10,669 nt of DNA from positions 1 to 10,669 of the forward strand of contig JALUFA010000135.1 of assembly GCA_027052485.1 (NCBI GenBank). Reading direction: 5' to 3'. Position numbers and translations under genes: made by a program. Source of the DNA: Hydrogenothermaceae bacterium (lineage in GTDB: Bacteria; Aquificota; Aquificia; Aquificales; Hydrogenothermaceae). Below the pieces are notes generated by a model. The model saw only the letters and a program-made list of their open reading frames with translations. It was not told where the DNA came from and did not search any database. Of this stretch, positions 1-6,498 are shown piece after piece (position 1 is the first letter of the stretch; every line of letters begins with the position of its first letter).

Positions 1-53
1 AAGATTAGAATACTTCCTTTATGATTTTTCAGTTTATTTATAATTGGTAGCAT
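1..53 (-). CDS. Start of an unidentified gene, cut by the window edge
   Basis: An ATG at 51-53 on the minus strand opens a frame that stays open to base 1 and encodes about 17 residues, beginning MLPIINKLKNHKGSILI. It is preceded by a good Shine-Dalgarno sequence (GAGAGGT) that overlaps the nth stop codon, with 4 bases between the stop codon and this start. The position and ribosome site suggest it is the next gene of the leftward operon. Too little protein is visible to name a family, and no function is proposed. It could be a chance start, but the ribosome site makes a real gene more likely. Confidence 0.5.
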   Translation of the reverse strand, partial: MLPIINKLKNHKGSILI

Positions 54-57
54 TTTC

Positions 58-717
58 TTACCTCTCAATTTTGTCTTTTGATTTACAAATTTCGTATAGA
101 TGACACTCGTGGCATAACGGTTTTTTGGCTTTGCATACGTATCTACCAAACAGTACTAACGCGTTTGAAATAAAAGCCCAATCTTCTTTTTTAAAGATTC
201 TCATTAAATCTTGCTCTATTTTATCTGGGTCGTTTTTGTCTGTAAGGTTTAGCCTTTGGCTTACCCTTTTTACGTGTGTGTCAACCACAACTGCTGGTTT
301 TTTGAAGGCGTTAACCAGTATTACGTTTGCTGTTTTCCTCCCAACCCCGGGAAGTTTCGTAAGGTCTTCAATGTTATCTGGTACCTTTCCGCCAAACTTT
401 TCAACTAGAACCCTACAACACTCTTTAAGGATTTTTGCCTTTCTTCTATAGAAGTTTATCTGTCTGATATCCTGCTCTATCTGTTCTAATGGAGCTTTAG
501 CAACGTCTTCAGGGGTTGGGTACTTTTTGAAAAACTCTTTTGTTACTTCGTTCACCTTTTTATCGTTTGCCTGAGCGGCCAGTATCGTAGCAACTAAAAG
601 CTGGTATGGATTTTCAAAGTTTAGGTCTGACCAGGGCTGGGGAAAATGTTTCTTTAAACCCTCTACTATCTTTTCTGCCAGTTCCTTAAAAGAGAGACTG
701 TTGTCTTGGGCTTTCAT
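58..717 (-). CDS. nth: Endonuclease III, DNA glycosylase/AP lyase with [4Fe-4S] cluster
   Basis: Bifunctional base-excision repair enzyme that removes oxidised pyrimidines and cleaves the abasic site by beta-elimination. At 219 aa it is close to the family's usual length (about 210). Visible features are the helix-hairpin-helix LPGVGRKTAN at residues 122-131 containing the catalytic Lys128, the catalytic Asp146 in VVDTHV, and a C-terminal cluster loop C195-x6-C202-x2-C205-x5-C211 matching the family spacing exactly. The usual SAQxTD motif reads AAQAND here, a mild variant. The ATG lies 32 bases inside the upstream exonuclease gene, and only weak purine-rich sequence precedes it, so translation probably depends on coupling. 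No good alternative start follows within the first 20 codons. It is the sixth gene of the leftward operon and is paired with another DNA-repair nuclease. Confidence 0.96.
   Translation of the reverse strand: MKAQDNSLSFKELAEKIVEGLKKHFPQPWSDLNFENPYQLLVATILAAQANDKKVNEVTKEFFKKYPTPEDVAKAPLEQIEQDIRQINFYRRKAKILKECCRVLVEKFGGKVPDNIEDLTKLPGVGRKTANVILVNAFKKPAVVVDTHVKRVSQRLNLTDKNDPDKIEQDLMRIFKKEDWAFISNALVLFGRYVCKAKKPLCHECHLYEICKSKDKIER
60..66 (-). promoter_or_regulatory. Shine-Dalgarno site of the edge gene, overlapping the nth stop
   Basis: The minus strand reads GAGAGGT here, 6 bases before the ATG at 51-53. Its last base is also the first base of the nth TAA codon at 58-60. This is the main support for calling a gene at the window edge and suggests coupled translation after nth. 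Confidence 0.55.
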
Positions 718-1573
718 CTTTATCTTTTTTCTCTTTAAACTCCTGTAGTAGTTTTTTAAAACCTAGCTCTTCAAACTCTTTAAAGAGTTTTTCCCAATTT
801 GGCTGTTTTACCTTTAGGTCGTTAATATCTATAGGTAGATTGATTTTCGTTTCAAGTTTTACAAGCTGTTTATTTTTTTCTAGCCTGTCTAGAGCTTCTT
901 CAAAAGCTTGTTTTTGTTTTGGTTTTAGTTTATCAAGGTTTTTAATAATTTCTTCTAGTGAACCAAACTCGTTTAAAAGCTTTGCTGCAGTTTTTGGGCC
1001 TATGCCTTTTACACCTTTAATGTTGTCTACACTGTCTCCTACTATTGTTTGATAGTCTACAAACTGCTCTGGGTATACTCCGTACTTTTTGTAAACCTCA
1101 TTTTTATTAAAAAATTTATCCGATACAGGATTGTAAACCTCCACATTGTTTTCTACCAGCTGGAGCATATCTTTATCTGGAGTTACTATGTAAACTTTAA
1201 ACCCTTCCTTTTTTCCTATTTCAGCCAGATAAGCTATTATATCGTCTGCCTCATATCCTTCTTTTTCTAAAACTTGTATTCCCATGTCTCTTATAAGCTC
1301 TTTAACTTTTGGGATTTGAGGTTTTAGTTCGTCTGGCGTTTCTCTTCTGGTTGCTTTATATTCCTTATCTATCTCCTGCCTAAACGTCTTAGCTGATTTA
1401 TCAAAAACTACTGCAATATAGTCTGGCTGTAAGTCTTTTAAGAGCTTGAGTAGCATCCTTACAAAACCGTAAATTGCTCCAGTTGGCATTCCTTTAGGGT
1501 TTTTAAGAGATGGTAAAGCGTAAAAGGCACGGTATATGTATGAAGAGCCATCTATTAAAACGAGTTTCTTCAT
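686..1573 (-). CDS. Stand-alone 5'-3' exonuclease (PolA N-terminal-domain/FEN family)
   Basis: Structure-specific 5' nuclease that removes RNA primers and flaps. It corresponds to the N-terminal domain of DNA polymerase I, but no polymerase follows. Acidic metal-ligand candidates are D8 (LIDGSSY), D58 (VVFDKS), E108/D110/D111 (GYEADDI), D133 and D135 (TPDKDML), and D180/D183 (GDSVDNI). The basic arch segment YKATR is at 72-76 and the helix-three-turn-helix DNA-binding motif GVKGIGPKTA at 187-196. The homologous domain ends near residue 280. A charged linker follows, and the protein stops with QQSLF, which resembles a bacterial sliding-clamp-binding motif. The start lies 1 base beyond the M23 stop codon, and the 3' end overlaps nth by 32 bases. 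Separate exonuclease and polymerase genes are known in Aquifex, which supports the proposed lineage. At 295 aa it looks complete rather than truncated. Confidence 0.93.
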   Translation of the reverse strand: MKKLVLIDGSSYIYRAFYALPSLKNPKGMPTGAIYGFVRMLLKLLKDLQPDYIAVVFDKSAKTFRQEIDKEYKATRRETPDELKPQIPKVKELIRDMGIQVLEKEGYEADDIIAYLAEIGKKEGFKVYIVTPDKDMLQLVENNVEVYNPVSDKFFNKNEVYKKYGVYPEQFVDYQTIVGDSVDNIKGVKGIGPKTAAKLLNEFGSLEEIIKNLDKLKPKQKQAFEEALDRLEKNKQLVKLETKINLPIDINDLKVKQPNWEKLFKEFEELGFKKLLQEFKEKKDKDESPRQQSLF

Positions 1574-1574
1574 C

Positions 1575-2324
1575 TTAAAAGCTGTTCCTACTGTTGAGAT
1601 ATAAGAATTTTATTGGGTTTATCAGTTTTCCGTATCGTCTTATCTCATAGTGAAGATGTACCCCTGTGGAGCGTCCAGTACTTCCAGCATACCCTATTAT
1701 CTGTCCTGCTTTTACGTACTGTCCTGCTCTTACTTTTATGTAATACATATGCCCGTACAGTGTAGTATAACCATGTTTATGTTTTATCTTTACCATTTTA
1801 CCGTATCCTTTACCCCAACCTGCATAAACGACCTTACCGTTGGCAGTGGCGAAAATCGGCTGTTTGTAGGTGGCTCTAAGGTCTAATCCTGTGTGAAAAG
1901 CTCTTTTCCCTGTAAATGGGTCTCTCCTCCAACCAAACCTTGAGGTTATTCTTCCGTATAGCGGAACACCAACAGGATAGTCTGAAAGGGTTTTGATGAT
2001 TTTTTCTAGGGAAAGATTAAGCTTTTTTGTGTACAGATTTATATCTTTAGGATTTGTTATATATGTTCCCCCTTGTGGGAGGGTAAGCTTTATACCTTTT
2101 CTTTTTAGAGCTTTATTTGCCTTTTTTATCTTTTCTTCTATCTGTTTATACTTTGCTAAAATTTCTTCTTTTTCTTTTTTAAGCTTATCAATCAGTTTAT
2201 CTTTTTCAGCTAGTTTTGTTTGAAGGGTGTTTATCCTTTGTTTACAATCTGCGCTTGATTTATATGTGTAGTATATGGAAAAAGCAGATAGCAGTCCTAC
2301 AAAAACCAACAAAATCTTAGCCAT
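1575..2324 (-). CDS. Membrane-anchored M23 (LytM-type) peptidoglycan endopeptidase
   Basis: Zinc metallopeptidase or related scaffold acting on peptidoglycan cross-bridges in the periplasm. The N-terminus (residues 3-20) is a single hydrophobic segment and probably an uncleaved anchor. A highly charged coiled coil spans about 28-75, a linker runs to about 118, and the M23 domain covers about 120-240. All zinc and catalytic positions are present: H144 and D148 (HTGLD), H192 (YGHM), and H223/H225 (HLHYE). It should therefore be an active enzyme rather than an EnvC/NlpD-like degenerate activator. The start overlaps the hemB 3' end by 8 bases, and the exonuclease follows after 1 base. The ribosome site is weak (AAAGAG), consistent with coupling. 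The specific substrate cannot be told from sequence. Confidence 0.92.
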   Translation of the reverse strand: MAKILLVFVGLLSAFSIYYTYKSSADCKQRINTLQTKLAEKDKLIDKLKKEKEEILAKYKQIEEKIKKANKALKRKGIKLTLPQGGTYITNPKDINLYTKKLNLSLEKIIKTLSDYPVGVPLYGRITSRFGWRRDPFTGKRAFHTGLDLRATYKQPIFATANGKVVYAGWGKGYGKMVKIKHKHGYTTLYGHMYYIKVRAGQYVKAGQIIGYAGSTGRSTGVHLHYEIRRYGKLINPIKFLYLNSRNSF

Positions 2325-3294
2325 TTTTTAGCTCTTTAGCCACTTCCTTTGTAAAGTAGGTAATGATTATATCAGCTCCGGCTCGTTTCATTGATAGGAG
2401 AGTTTCCATCATTACCTTTTTTTCGTCTATCCATCCAAGTTTACCGGCAGCTTTTATCATAGAGTACTCTCCACTGACGTTGTAAGCCGCAACCGGTACG
2501 GTAAAGTGGGTTTTTGCATCCGAGATTATGTCTAGGTATGCTAGTGCTGGTTTTACCATGACTATGTCTGCCCCTTCTTCTATATCAAGGGCTATTTCTC
2601 TTAGGGCCTCTCTCCTATTGGCCGGGTCCATCTGGTAGGTTCTCCTGTCTCCAAAAGCTGGAGCCGAGTCTGCAGCATCTCTAAAAGGTCCATAGTATGA
2701 AGATGCGTACTTTGCAGAGTAAGCCATTATAGGTATATCTGTAAAACCTTCGCTATCTAGAGCCTCTCTTATGGCTTTTACGACTCCGTCCATCATACCT
2801 GACGGAGCAACCATATCTGCTCCGGCTTTGGCGTGGGATATTACCTGCTTTTTGGTATTTTCTAGTGTTAGGTCATTATCTACATCCGAGTGGCATAAAA
2901 CCCCGCAGTGACCGTGGGATGTGTATTCACAAAAACAAACGTCAGTTATCACGTAAAGCTGGGGATACTTTTCCTTTATATACCTTGTTGCTTTCTGGAT
3001 TATACCTTCATCACTCCACGTATCGCTTCCTACTTCATCTTTGTGAGAGGGTATACCAAACAGTAAAACTGCTGGAATGTTTAAGTCTAAAACCTGTTCT
3101 AGTTCTTCATCCAGTCTATCTATTGAATAGCGGTAGATGCCGGGCATAGACTCTATTTCTTTCTTTATGTTTGTACCTTCTTCAATAAAAAGAGGATATA
3201 CAAGGTCATCTACAGTAAGATGATTTTCACGAACAAGCCTTCTAATGTTTTCATTTTTTCTTAATCTTCTTGGTCTATGAACTGGAAATGCCAT
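2317..3294 (-). CDS. hemB: Delta-aminolevulinic acid dehydratase (porphobilinogen synthase)
   Basis: Cytoplasmic enzyme that condenses two 5-aminolevulinate molecules to porphobilinogen, the first shared step from ALA to haem, sirohaem and cobalamin. The 325 aa length is normal for bacterial HemB. Schiff-base lysines are K195 (YSAKYAS) and K248, the latter inside the family signature [17 protein letters not shown] at residues 241-257. Three cysteines, C120, C122 and C130, form the C-x-C-x7-C zinc site, so this looks like a zinc-type enzyme. The start has an AGAGGT ribosome site about 10 bases upstream, inside the end of the diguanylate cyclase gene, and only 2 bases separate the two genes. 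No other haem gene is in the window, so the operon is not pathway-based. Confidence 0.97.
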   Translation of the reverse strand: MAFPVHRPRRLRKNENIRRLVRENHLTVDDLVYPLFIEEGTNIKKEIESMPGIYRYSIDRLDEELEQVLDLNIPAVLLFGIPSHKDEVGSDTWSDEGIIQKATRYIKEKYPQLYVITDVCFCEYTSHGHCGVLCHSDVDNDLTLENTKKQVISHAKAGADMVAPSGMMDGVVKAIREALDSEGFTDIPIMAYSAKYASSYYGPFRDAADSAPAFGDRRTYQMDPANRREALREIALDIEEGADIVMVKPALAYLDIISDAKTHFTVPVAAYNVSGEYSMIKAAGKLGWIDEKKVMMETLLSMKRAGADIIITYFTKEVAKELKNG

Positions 3295-3296
3295 TA

Positions 3297-4358
3297 TTAC
3301 TTTACCTCTACTCTGTTTTTACCTTTTCTTTTTGCCTCATACATAGCCATATCTGCTCTGTCTATTACAGACTCTACTGTATCCCCTTTTTTTACCTGCG
3401 TTACACCAAAGCTGGCCGTAAGGTTAATTTCGGTGTTTTCATCTATACGAATAACTCTATTTTCTATAACTTTTCTTATCCTTTCTGCAACCTTTTTAGC
3501 ATCTTCTAAAGGTACACCCGGAAGAAGTATAGCAAACTCTTCACCGCCTATCCTACCTACTATTGTGTTTGCACGTAAGTAATTTCTTAAAACGCTTCCT
3601 ATTTCTTTTAGAACTTCATCTCCAACTATATGGCCATATTTATCGTTTATCTGTTTAAAGTTGTCTATGTCTAGTATTATTAACGAGAAGGGATAATTAC
3701 GCATTTCAAAATCTCTAACGGCATCTTGTAAGGCTCTCATGAAACTTCTTCTATTTGGTATGGTTGTTAAAAAGTCAATTTCAGCTTCGCTTTTTGCTTC
3801 CGCAAGTTCTTCTTTTAATCTGCTTACTTCTTCATGATACTTTTCAAGTTCTTTTTTTAATGTTTCATTTTGTTTCCTTATCTCTTGAAGTTCTTTGAGT
3901 ATAGCTTCTAAAGAGGGAAGTAACTCTTCAGTGAGGATTTCTTTTGATGTTTGCTCTATGTTTGTCGTGTGTTCTTCTAACTTTTTATCATATATATCTA
4001 TTTGTTGCACTGCTTTTTCTAGTGTTGCTTCTATACTTTCAGCAACTTTTTTTAGGTTTTCTTTTAGCTTTCCATCTTCTAATTTGTTAGCTTCTGCACT
4101 ATCCCCGTACAGACTTTTGTATAAACCTTTTATCTCTAGGTCATCTAATTTTTTATTTATCTCGTGTAGATAGCAAAAAACGTTAAACCATTTTTCATAT
4201 AATTTAGGTAAAGGAGGAATATTGTTTCTTACCATAAAGGCGAGCTCGTCTTTTACGATATCTAAAATCTCCTTTATATCCTCAAGAGAGAAATGCCTTT
4301 TATCAATATCTAGATATTTGCACCTAAAGTCCTCAATCTTAGATAAGGTATCCTCCAT
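3297..4358 (-). CDS. Soluble diguanylate cyclase with helical N-terminal domain and coiled coil
   Basis: Predicted to make cyclic di-GMP from two GTP. No transmembrane segment is visible, so it should be cytoplasmic. Residues 1-90 are a helical domain with the pattern [18 protein letters not shown] (44-61), seen at the N-terminus of many cytosolic GGDEF proteins. Residues about 95-192 are strongly heptad-like coiled coil, likely a dimerisation and signal-relay segment. The GGDEF domain starts at [12 protein letters not shown] (195-206). Metal and nucleotide residues include D230 (LDIDNF) and the active-site loop GGEEF (271-275). The inhibitory I-site RxxD is RANT (R262, T265), lacking the aspartate, so classical product inhibition may be lost. 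A strong ribosome site (AAGGGGGT) precedes the ATG, which lies 1 base after the U32 gene. The activating signal is unknown. Confidence 0.92.
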   Translation of the reverse strand: MEDTLSKIEDFRCKYLDIDKRHFSLEDIKEILDIVKDELAFMVRNNIPPLPKLYEKWFNVFCYLHEINKKLDDLEIKGLYKSLYGDSAEANKLEDGKLKENLKKVAESIEATLEKAVQQIDIYDKKLEEHTTNIEQTSKEILTEELLPSLEAILKELQEIRKQNETLKKELEKYHEEVSRLKEELAEAKSEAEIDFLTTIPNRRSFMRALQDAVRDFEMRNYPFSLIILDIDNFKQINDKYGHIVGDEVLKEIGSVLRNYLRANTIVGRIGGEEFAILLPGVPLEDAKKVAERIRKVIENRVIRIDENTEINLTASFGVTQVKKGDTVESVIDRADMAMYEAKRKGKNRVEVK

Positions 4359-4359
4359 A

Positions 4360-5598
4360 TTACCCCCTTACTAGATTTAACTCTCCTTCTTCTACATCTA
4401 CCTCTTTCATCACATATACTTTATCACCTTTTCTAACTTTATCGACAGTTTTTAGCCCTACTACCATACCTCTTTCTGCAACTTCTATATTTTTCCTGTC
4501 TACCTGCATTGACTCTACAGTCTGTCTTACAACCCCTGTTTTCTTTCCTATTATGTGGATAGTATCTCCGACTTTCATAGGGTTGTTAATGATTTTTACC
4601 TCGGCAACAGAAATTTTAGGGTAGTAGTGGACTACCTCACCAACGTAAAGTTTTTTTTCTTTTGCTATAGATTTGTTTAGTCCAAACAGGCCTTCTCCAA
4701 AGTAGAACCCACTGTCCCACTCTCTATGGTATACCCTTTCAAGCATGTCCCAAAGGTCTTTCCATCCTTTTGTTTCCCACTCTCCATTTAGTATTCTATC
4801 TCTGGCTTCTCTGTAGGCTTTTGTTACGATGTAAGCGTAGTCAGGGTTTTTGTTTCTTCCTTCTATCTTCCAGCTGTCAGCCCACATGAGCTTATCAACG
4901 AAGTTTATCGTTACAAGGTCTCTTGCTGACAGAACGTAATCACTTCCTAGGAAAAACTCTGTACCTGTGTTTTTTGACACAATCTTGACATCAAATTCAT
5001 GTCTGCAAACCTGATAACATTCTCCTCTGTTTCCTGACTTTTCAAAAACATCGTGGGATAAAAAGCATCTACCAGATACAGCCATACACATGGCACCGTG
5101 GATGAAGATTTCTATCTCAAGATTAGTTTTTTTCTTCATATCAAGAAGTCCTTCCAGCTTAACTTCCCTTGCTGGAACTATTCTTTTTATTCCCATCTTT
5201 TCGTAAAACTTTGCCGCCTGTGAGTTTGAGACTGACGCCATTGTTGAAAGGTGGGTTTCAAGACCTAGCTCAATAGATTTGGATAAAACGGCCATATCCC
5301 AACCGATAACAGCATCTACGCCTATCTCTTTGAGTTGCTCTAGGGTTTCGTTTATGTATGGAAGGTCGTCTTCAAAGACGATAGAGTTTAAAACTATGTA
5401 CTGTCTAACCCCTGCATCTTGGGTTATCTTTCTGATTTCCTTTACGTCTTCTATATCAAATATGGATTTATTTGCTCTCTGGTTTATCTTCCCACAACCC
5501 ATATATATGGCATCTGCTCCTGCCTTTATAACAGCAGATAGGCCTTCGTAATGTCCTACAGGGGCTAATATCTCAGGTTTGTTTTTTATGTCAGACAT
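4360..5598 (-). CDS. trhP: Peptidase U32-family tRNA hydroxylation protein, TrhP/YegQ type
   Basis: The family was historically annotated as collagenase-like peptidase U32. Characterised members TrhP (YegQ), RlhA and UbiU/UbiV are Fe-S-dependent hydroxylation proteins, and TrhP makes 5-hydroxyuridine at tRNA position 34. The U32 signature is at residues 161-181 with key residues E163, G168, C171, G176, C178 and S181. Cysteines C171, C178, C194 and C198, in the arrangement C-x6-C-x15-C-x3-C, are candidate cluster ligands. The segment GECYQVCRHEFDV matches the YegQ-like pattern. Residues about 317-400 form a small beta-rich C-terminal domain typical of the TrhP branch, which separates it from UbiU/UbiV. 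The start has a strong GGAGG 6 bases upstream (5605-5609). It is the first gene of the leftward operon, directly behind the divergent promoter. The tRNA substrate is inferred from family membership only. Confidence 0.87.
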   Translation of the reverse strand: MSDIKNKPEILAPVGHYEGLSAVIKAGADAIYMGCGKINQRANKSIFDIEDVKEIRKITQDAGVRQYIVLNSIVFEDDLPYINETLEQLKEIGVDAVIGWDMAVLSKSIELGLETHLSTMASVSNSQAAKFYEKMGIKRIVPAREVKLEGLLDMKKKTNLEIEIFIHGAMCMAVSGRCFLSHDVFEKSGNRGECYQVCRHEFDVKIVSKNTGTEFFLGSDYVLSARDLVTINFVDKLMWADSWKIEGRNKNPDYAYIVTKAYREARDRILNGEWETKGWKDLWDMLERVYHREWDSGFYFGEGLFGLNKSIAKEKKLYVGEVVHYYPKISVAEVKIINNPMKVGDTIHIIGKKTGVVRQTVESMQVDRKNIEVAERGMVVGLKTVDKVRKGDKVYVMKEVDVEEGELNLVRG

Positions 5599-5624
5599 AG
5601 GTTTCCTCCGTTATCACTCGGATA

Positions 5625-5652
5625 ATAATAATTAATAATCATTAACAATTAT
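5625..5652. promoter_or_regulatory. Imperfect AT-rich palindrome between divergent promoters, possible operator
   Basis: The centre lies between 5638 and 5639, and 11 of 14 symmetric pairs are complementary. The core is TTAAT (5632-5636), a 4-base spacer, then ATTAA (5641-5645). This has the same half-site length and spacing as Crp/Fnr-family sites (TTGAT-N4-ATCAA), with A replacing G symmetrically. It overlaps the predicted leftward start and part of the leftward -10, and sits about 42 bases upstream of the predicted rightward start. The DNA is extremely AT-rich, so chance symmetry is a real alternative. Confidence 0.35.
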
Positions 5653-5656
5653 AGCA
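5648..5656 (-). promoter_or_regulatory. Predicted extended -10 promoter for the leftward trhP-hemB-nth operon
   Basis: The minus strand reads TGCTATAAT, a perfect extended -10 (TGn plus consensus TATAAT). The predicted start is near 5641, giving a leader of about 43 bases before the trhP ATG. No convincing -35 lies at normal spacing, which extended -10 promoters tolerate. It is the only clear promoter upstream of the six complete leftward genes. Confidence 0.6.
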
Positions 5657-5665
5657 AGGCCGAAA

Positions 5666-5674
5666 TGATACAAT
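5666..5674 (+). promoter_or_regulatory. Predicted extended -10 promoter for the trpC-mbfA-cas6 unit
   Basis: The plus strand reads TGATACAAT, a TGn extension plus TACAAT (five of six consensus bases). The predicted start is near 5681, leaving a leader of about 26 bases before the trpC TTG. A TTAACA at 5642-5647 resembles a -35, but the 21-base spacing is too long for ordinary use. Its upstream half overlaps the leftward promoter, so polymerase binding in the two directions could compete. Confidence 0.5.
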
Positions 5675-5693
5675 AGTATGAGATTACACATAC

Positions 5694-5698
5694 GAGGT
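5694..5698 (+). promoter_or_regulatory. Shine-Dalgarno site fixing the TTG start of trpC
   Basis: GAGGT ends 8 bases before the TTG at 5707-5709. No in-frame ATG or GTG at a suitable place fits the TrpC N-terminus, so this site and the family-typical opening residues decide the start. Confidence 0.65.
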
Positions 5699-5706
5699 TT
5701 AGGCCT

Positions 5707-6498
5707 TTGAATATCCTTGATAAGATTGTAGCCCACAAAAAAGAAGAACTTAAAAAGTACACTCCTTCTTATGTATCTGAGCTTGAAAAGCTTGCCACGG
5801 AAAGAAAATCTATCAAAGATTTTAAAGGGGCATTAACCAAAGATGACATAAACATTATTGCTGAGGTAAAAAAAGCTTCACCTTCAAAGGGAGTTATCAG
5901 ACAGGACTTTAACCCTGTAGAGATAGCAAAAACCTACGAAAAAAACGGAGCTGCGGCTATATCTGTTCTAGCGGACGAAAAGTTTTTTCAGGGAAGTATC
6001 CAGTACGTAGAAGATGTATCTAAAAATGTCAACATTCCTGTAATGAGAAAGGACTTTATTATTGATGAGAAGCAGATTTTAGAAGCCTTTGCGAAAGGTG
6101 CTGACTCCTACCTTCTGATTGTAAGGATTTTAACCCCTGAAAGGCTTAGAAAACTTATTGAGTTTGGTAGAAAAAACTTTAGAATGGAACCTCTTGTTGA
6201 GGTTTTTTCGGAGGAAGAGGGAAAAGTAGCCGTTGATGCTGGGGCAGCAATCGTAGGAGTAAACAACAGAAACTTAGACACCTTTGAGGTTGATATAAAC
6301 AGGTCAAAACAGATTTGCCCTCTACTAAAAGAATGGGGGGCAGATGTTGTAGTTGCCGAAAGTGGTATTAGTAGTTATTCTCAAATAAAAGAGCTCAAAG
6401 ATGCCGGGGTCAGCGCATTCTTAATCGGTGAAACTCTAATGAAGGAAAAGGATATCGGTAGAAAACTAAGGCAGTTTAGGGGCGAGATTGATGAATAA
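5707..6498 (+). CDS. trpC: Indole-3-glycerol phosphate synthase
   Basis: Cytoplasmic TIM-barrel enzyme of tryptophan biosynthesis. It closes the ring of CdRP to indole-3-glycerol phosphate with loss of CO2 and water. At 263 aa it is a normal monofunctional length, with no fused TrpF. Conserved residues are E53 and K55 in IIAEVKKASPSKG (50-62), the general acid K115 (MRKDF), the general base E164 (LVEV), N186 and R188 (GVNNRNL), and E218/S219 (AESGIS), followed by the phosphate-binding GETLM near 241-245. Translation starts at TTG, supported by GAGGT 8 bases upstream and by the typical opening NILDKIVAHKKEEL. No other trp genes are adjacent, so it is a dispersed trp gene, as is common in Aquificota. 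Its stop overlaps the mbfA start by 8 bases. Confidence 0.97.
   Translation: MNILDKIVAHKKEELKKYTPSYVSELEKLATERKSIKDFKGALTKDDINIIAEVKKASPSKGVIRQDFNPVEIAKTYEKNGAAAISVLADEKFFQGSIQYVEDVSKNVNIPVMRKDFIIDEKQILEAFAKGADSYLLIVRILTPERLRKLIEFGRKNFRMEPLVEVFSEEEGKVAVDAGAAIVGVNNRNLDTFEVDINRSKQICPLLKEWGADVVVAESGISSYSQIKELKDAGVSAFLIGETLMKEKDIGRKLRQFRGEIDE

Noticed and set aside
2244..2255. A cysteine at residue 27 of the M23 protein, considered as a lipoprotein lipobox.
   Set aside because: The preceding residues, S-A-D, do not fit a lipobox (Asp at -1), so an uncleaved membrane anchor is more likely.
5599..5706. A CRISPR leader or array remnant near the cas6 unit.
   Set aside because: No repeated unit with spacers is present. 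The sequence is short AT-rich promoter DNA.
5678..5710. A 10-codon upstream frame (MRLHIRGLGL) whose TGA overlaps the trpC TTG, like a leader peptide.
   Set aside because: It has no Trp codons and no ribosome site, and the predicted transcription start (near 5681) lies after its ATG.
6488..6490. TTG one codon before the mbfA ATG, as an alternative start.
   Set aside because: The ATG at 6491 has a suitable Shine-Dalgarno distance, and the TTG would add only one residue.
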